Below, one piece after another: positions 62,314 to 64,000 of a stretch of 64,000 nt of DNA (within the stretch, counting starts at the first letter, position 1; each line of letters begins with the position of its first letter). The notes under the pieces are model-generated. The model was not told the DNA's origin and did not search any database. It saw only the letters and a program-made list of their open reading frames with translations. Where the stretch lies: positions 1 to 64,000 of the forward strand of contig CAVWHE010000004.1 in the NCBI GenBank assembly GCA_963754845.1. Reading direction: 5' to 3'. The translations under genes were made by a program, and so were the position numbers. The DNA is from JAKASV01 sp963754845 (lineage in GTDB: Bacteria > Babelota > Babeliae > Babelales > Vermiphilaceae).

Positions 62314-63072
62314 ATGATGACAGGGCTGTTGGCTCTTTGTGCCTTTTTTACGTGTTGTACTACTTGTGACAGCGTTACTCCTCATGATGGGCAGCATCGC
62401 CACCACGGTGGGAATAGTACTCTTGATAAGGCCCAGGTAGAGAAGTACGTGGAGCACCTCATTGACACACTCCTTTATGACAGCAAAGAGTCGAATCAAG
62501 ATCGCAAAAAGATAAGCAAGCATGTCACGAAGAAGCTCCTTGTGCAAACTCCCTTGGAAAGAGCCTATGGCGTCCCCCTCAGCAGAACGCAGTCTGAAGT
62601 CTACCAGGCTGTTTTGAGCGGTATTGTTGATTTTGTAGAAAAAAAGAGTTTTCAATTGGCCAAAAGCCAGACTGGTGATTATCACACGACGGTGAAGGTT
62701 GCCGAAGGTTTACGCAATGAGGCTGCGACTCTCATAACCTCCTCGGGAACCATAGGGACCGGTGCCTTGGGAGCCTTCGTCGGCAAGGAGTTAGAGACAC
62801 GCGTTCATCAAGCGTGTCGTCACCATGGCATGAACCATGGACATAACCATCTCAAGCGTTATGACGAAAAATGCTGCCGTATTTGTTTTAATCGCTTCGG
62901 TCCTGCTGTTCCGTGGATTTACCTTACGCCGTGCGGCCATGATATGTGTACCGGCTGCGCGCATTCTTACTTCATTGTCCAGGGTAAGAACCGTTGTCCG
63001 GCCTGCAACCAAACCGTTGATATGTACAAAGTTGGCATCGGTCTTGCGCTTCCCGGTCTTGCACGTCGGTGA
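62314..63072 (+). CDS. Exported RING-finger protein (candidate E3 ubiquitin ligase effector)
   Basis: A 252-residue protein with an N-terminal signal-like segment (LLALCAFFTCCTTC). The middle is helical (KAQVEKYVEHLIDTLLYDS). The C-terminal 65 residues carry a C3HC4 RING pattern: C188-x2-C191, C207-x-H209-x2-C212-x2-C215, C228-x2-C231, with PWIYLTPCGHDMCTGC and RCPAC as in eukaryotic RING E3 ligases. RING domains recruit E2 enzymes to ubiquitylate targets; bacteria have no ubiquitin, so the target would be in the host. A histidine-rich MNHGHNH patch precedes the RING. RING identity is from the spacing of metal ligands. Confidence 0.82.
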   Translation: MMTGLLALCAFFTCCTTCDSVTPHDGQHRHHGGNSTLDKAQVEKYVEHLIDTLLYDSKESNQDRKKISKHVTKKLLVQTPLERAYGVPLSRTQSEVYQAVLSGIVDFVEKKSFQLAKSQTGDYHTTVKVAEGLRNEAATLITSSGTIGTGALGAFVGKELETRVHQACRHHGMNHGHNHLKRYDEKCCRICFNRFGPAVPWIYLTPCGHDMCTGCAHSYFIVQGKNRCPACNQTVDMYKVGIGLALPGLARR

Positions 63073-63228
63073 TTAAGCCGCTGGAGAGCTCGGCGTCTTC
63101 ACGCTTGGCCCCCTCCGATTTTCTGCCTCCTCCCACCGTCGTTGTGCCACTTCTGTCTTGAATGGCCGGTGGTCCGGCGGCGCTGTCGTGTTTTTGGGGG
63201 AGATTGAAAAAATTTTTGAGAACTGTCA

Positions 63229-63257
63229 TTGTTAACGCTACGTGCTTGTGGTACCAT
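63229..63257 (+). promoter_or_regulatory. Promoter TTGTTA-17-TACCAT
   Basis: TTGTTA at 63229-63234, a 17-bp spacer and TACCAT at 63252-63257, upstream of rpsA. The bases before the -10 (GTGGTACCAT) match the helicase promoter (GTGGTACAAT). The leader would be about 80 nt. Confidence 0.6.
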
Positions 63258-63301
63258 GAATTTATGTATCCAGCGTGTTTGTTCGCGTTAACCCTTAAGC
63301 T

Positions 63302-63320
63302 CCCCCTCATTTTCAGGGGG
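63302..63320 (+). promoter_or_regulatory. Short GC hairpin in the rpsA leader
   Basis: CCCCCT (63302-63307) and AGGGGG (63315-63320) with a 7-nt loop, 24 bases before the rpsA ATG. S1 controls its own translation in known bacteria through leader structure; a similar role here is inferred only from position. Confidence 0.4.
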
Positions 63321-63344
63321 GGATGTCGGTGATGGAGTTTTTAT

Positions 63345-64000
63345 ATGTCCAAAGAAATTATACGTCCTGAACAATTTGGCAAGGTTACCATGCCGGCCGC
63401 TGTTGACGGCGGTATTGCTCAGCTTAGTGAGGAGCAGCATCGCGAACTTGCCGAGATTTGCGAAAGTGCCTTTGGAAATTTTAAACAGGGCAATGTAGTC
63501 AAGGGCATGGTGGTAAGCGTTGACTCTGACGGCGTACTCGTTGATATAGGGTACAAATCCGATGGCCTTATACCGCGTTATGAGTTCGGCGAACACGAAA
63601 TCAAGAAAATAACGCCCGATAGCGAAATCGAGGTGCTCATCGACGAGCTCGAGAGCGTCAATGGCAACGTCGTTCTTTCGTATGAAAAGGCGCGCGCCCT
63701 GAGAGCATGGGATTCCATCACTCAGTATTATGAAGAAAATAAACCGATAGAAGGTATCGTTACCCATAAGGTGAAAGGTGGTCTTAGCGTTGATATAGGA
63801 ATTCCTGCCTTCCTGCCGGGTTCGCAAATAGACCTTCAAAAAGTTGTCGACTTTGATCAATATCTTGGCCAGGTTATTACCGCCAATATTATCAAAATAA
63901 ATAAGAAGCGTGGCAATGTTATCATATCGCGCAGAAAGTACCTTTCGGACCAGCGAGCTGACGTTCGTCGCAGGGTTCTTGATACCCTTGTTGAGGGACA
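63345..64000 (+). CDS. rpsA: Ribosomal protein bS1 (5' part, runs off the window)
   Basis: ATG 63345, GGAG eight bases upstream. The first 218 codons are seen. Two S1-type OB folds are visible: GNVVKGMVVSVDSDGVLVDIGYKSDGLI and IEGIVTHKVKGGLSVDIGIPAFLPGSQID, followed by RGNVIISRRKYL. bS1 binds mRNA and helps initiation. The N-terminal part (MSKEIIRPEQFGKVTMPAAV) is an extension of usual length. The remaining S1 domains lie beyond the right edge. Confidence 0.95.
   Translation, partial: MSKEIIRPEQFGKVTMPAAVDGGIAQLSEEQHRELAEICESAFGNFKQGNVVKGMVVSVDSDGVLVDIGYKSDGLIPRYEFGEHEIKKITPDSEIEVLIDELESVNGNVVLSYEKARALRAWDSITQYYEENKPIEGIVTHKVKGGLSVDIGIPAFLPGSQIDLQKVVDFDQYLGQVITANIIKINKKRGNVIISRRKYLSDQRADVRRRVLDTLVEG

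Overview
The window reads as a chromosomal segment of an obligately host-associated Gram-negative-like bacterium, most likely Candidatus Dependentiae (TM6/Babeliae) or a close relative. The assignment is inferred from gene content, since there is no rRNA here. The housekeeping genes are ordinary and bacterial (recD2, mraY, prfA, rpmE, smpB, tsaC, gatC, gatA, rsmG, groS, groL, rpe, rpsA). Between them lie about twenty predicted exported proteins, many with eukaryote-like or host-directed modules: ankyrin repeats, a RING finger, beta-propeller-like repeats, 2H-phosphoesterase plus NADAR domains, and a signal-peptide-bearing MutS-family ATPase. Coding density is high, most genes have a clear Shine-Dalgarno site, and two tRNA genes are present.

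Layout. 1-5.4 kb: a direct duplication of about 1.8-2.0 kb carrying two copies of a secreted repeat protein (198-201 bp internal repeats, several frameshifts), with a tRNA-Leu and a truncated yggU copy at the junction. 5.3-7.6 kb: yggU, a GspF-type secretion protein and a VTT membrane protein. 7.8-14 kb: two exported proteins of unknown function, recD2, a degenerate exported amidase-like protein, tRNA-Phe and an exported ankyrin protein. 14.5-17.7 kb: the most striking gene, a 1069-residue exported protein with two 2H-phosphoesterase domains and two NADAR domains. 18-28 kb: small exported or membrane proteins, an ABC-F ATPase, a DEAD-box helicase with a long leader, a cysteine synthase-family gene, mraY and rpmE-prfA. 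27.8-31.5 kb: a 1236-residue exported glycine-rich repeat protein. 31.8-39.6 kb: smpB, then a minus-strand operon folC - atpI/atpR-like - atpB - atpE - glycosyltransferase whose atpE is a fusion of four c-subunit hairpins, then tsaC, a ComEC-like fragment and a HIT protein. 39.8-44.6 kb: two paralogous exported cysteine-rich propeller-like proteins and two small exported proteins. 44.7-48.5 kb: operon rsmG - MATE - gatC - gatA. 48.6-52 kb: exported proteins including a methyltransferase and a HAD-family protein. 52-55.3 kb: groS-groL and rpe. 55.4-57.5 kb: three small exported proteins, two of them clear paralogues. 57.7-61.7 kb: an exported MutS-like ATPase followed by an archaeal-type ATP-dependent DNA ligase. 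62-64 kb: a 48-residue membrane peptide, an exported RING-finger protein and the start of rpsA.

How the genes may work together. The housekeeping genes cover translation quality control and termination (smpB, prfA, gatCA, tsaC), peptidoglycan precursor synthesis (mraY), protein folding and energy coupling. The exported set (2H-NADAR, RING, ankyrin, propeller, methyltransferase and HAD proteins) looks like a host-interaction arsenal. Several members are duplicated, and in some cases one copy has lost key catalytic residues. Family and function statements come from motif recognition by eye; no database search was run.
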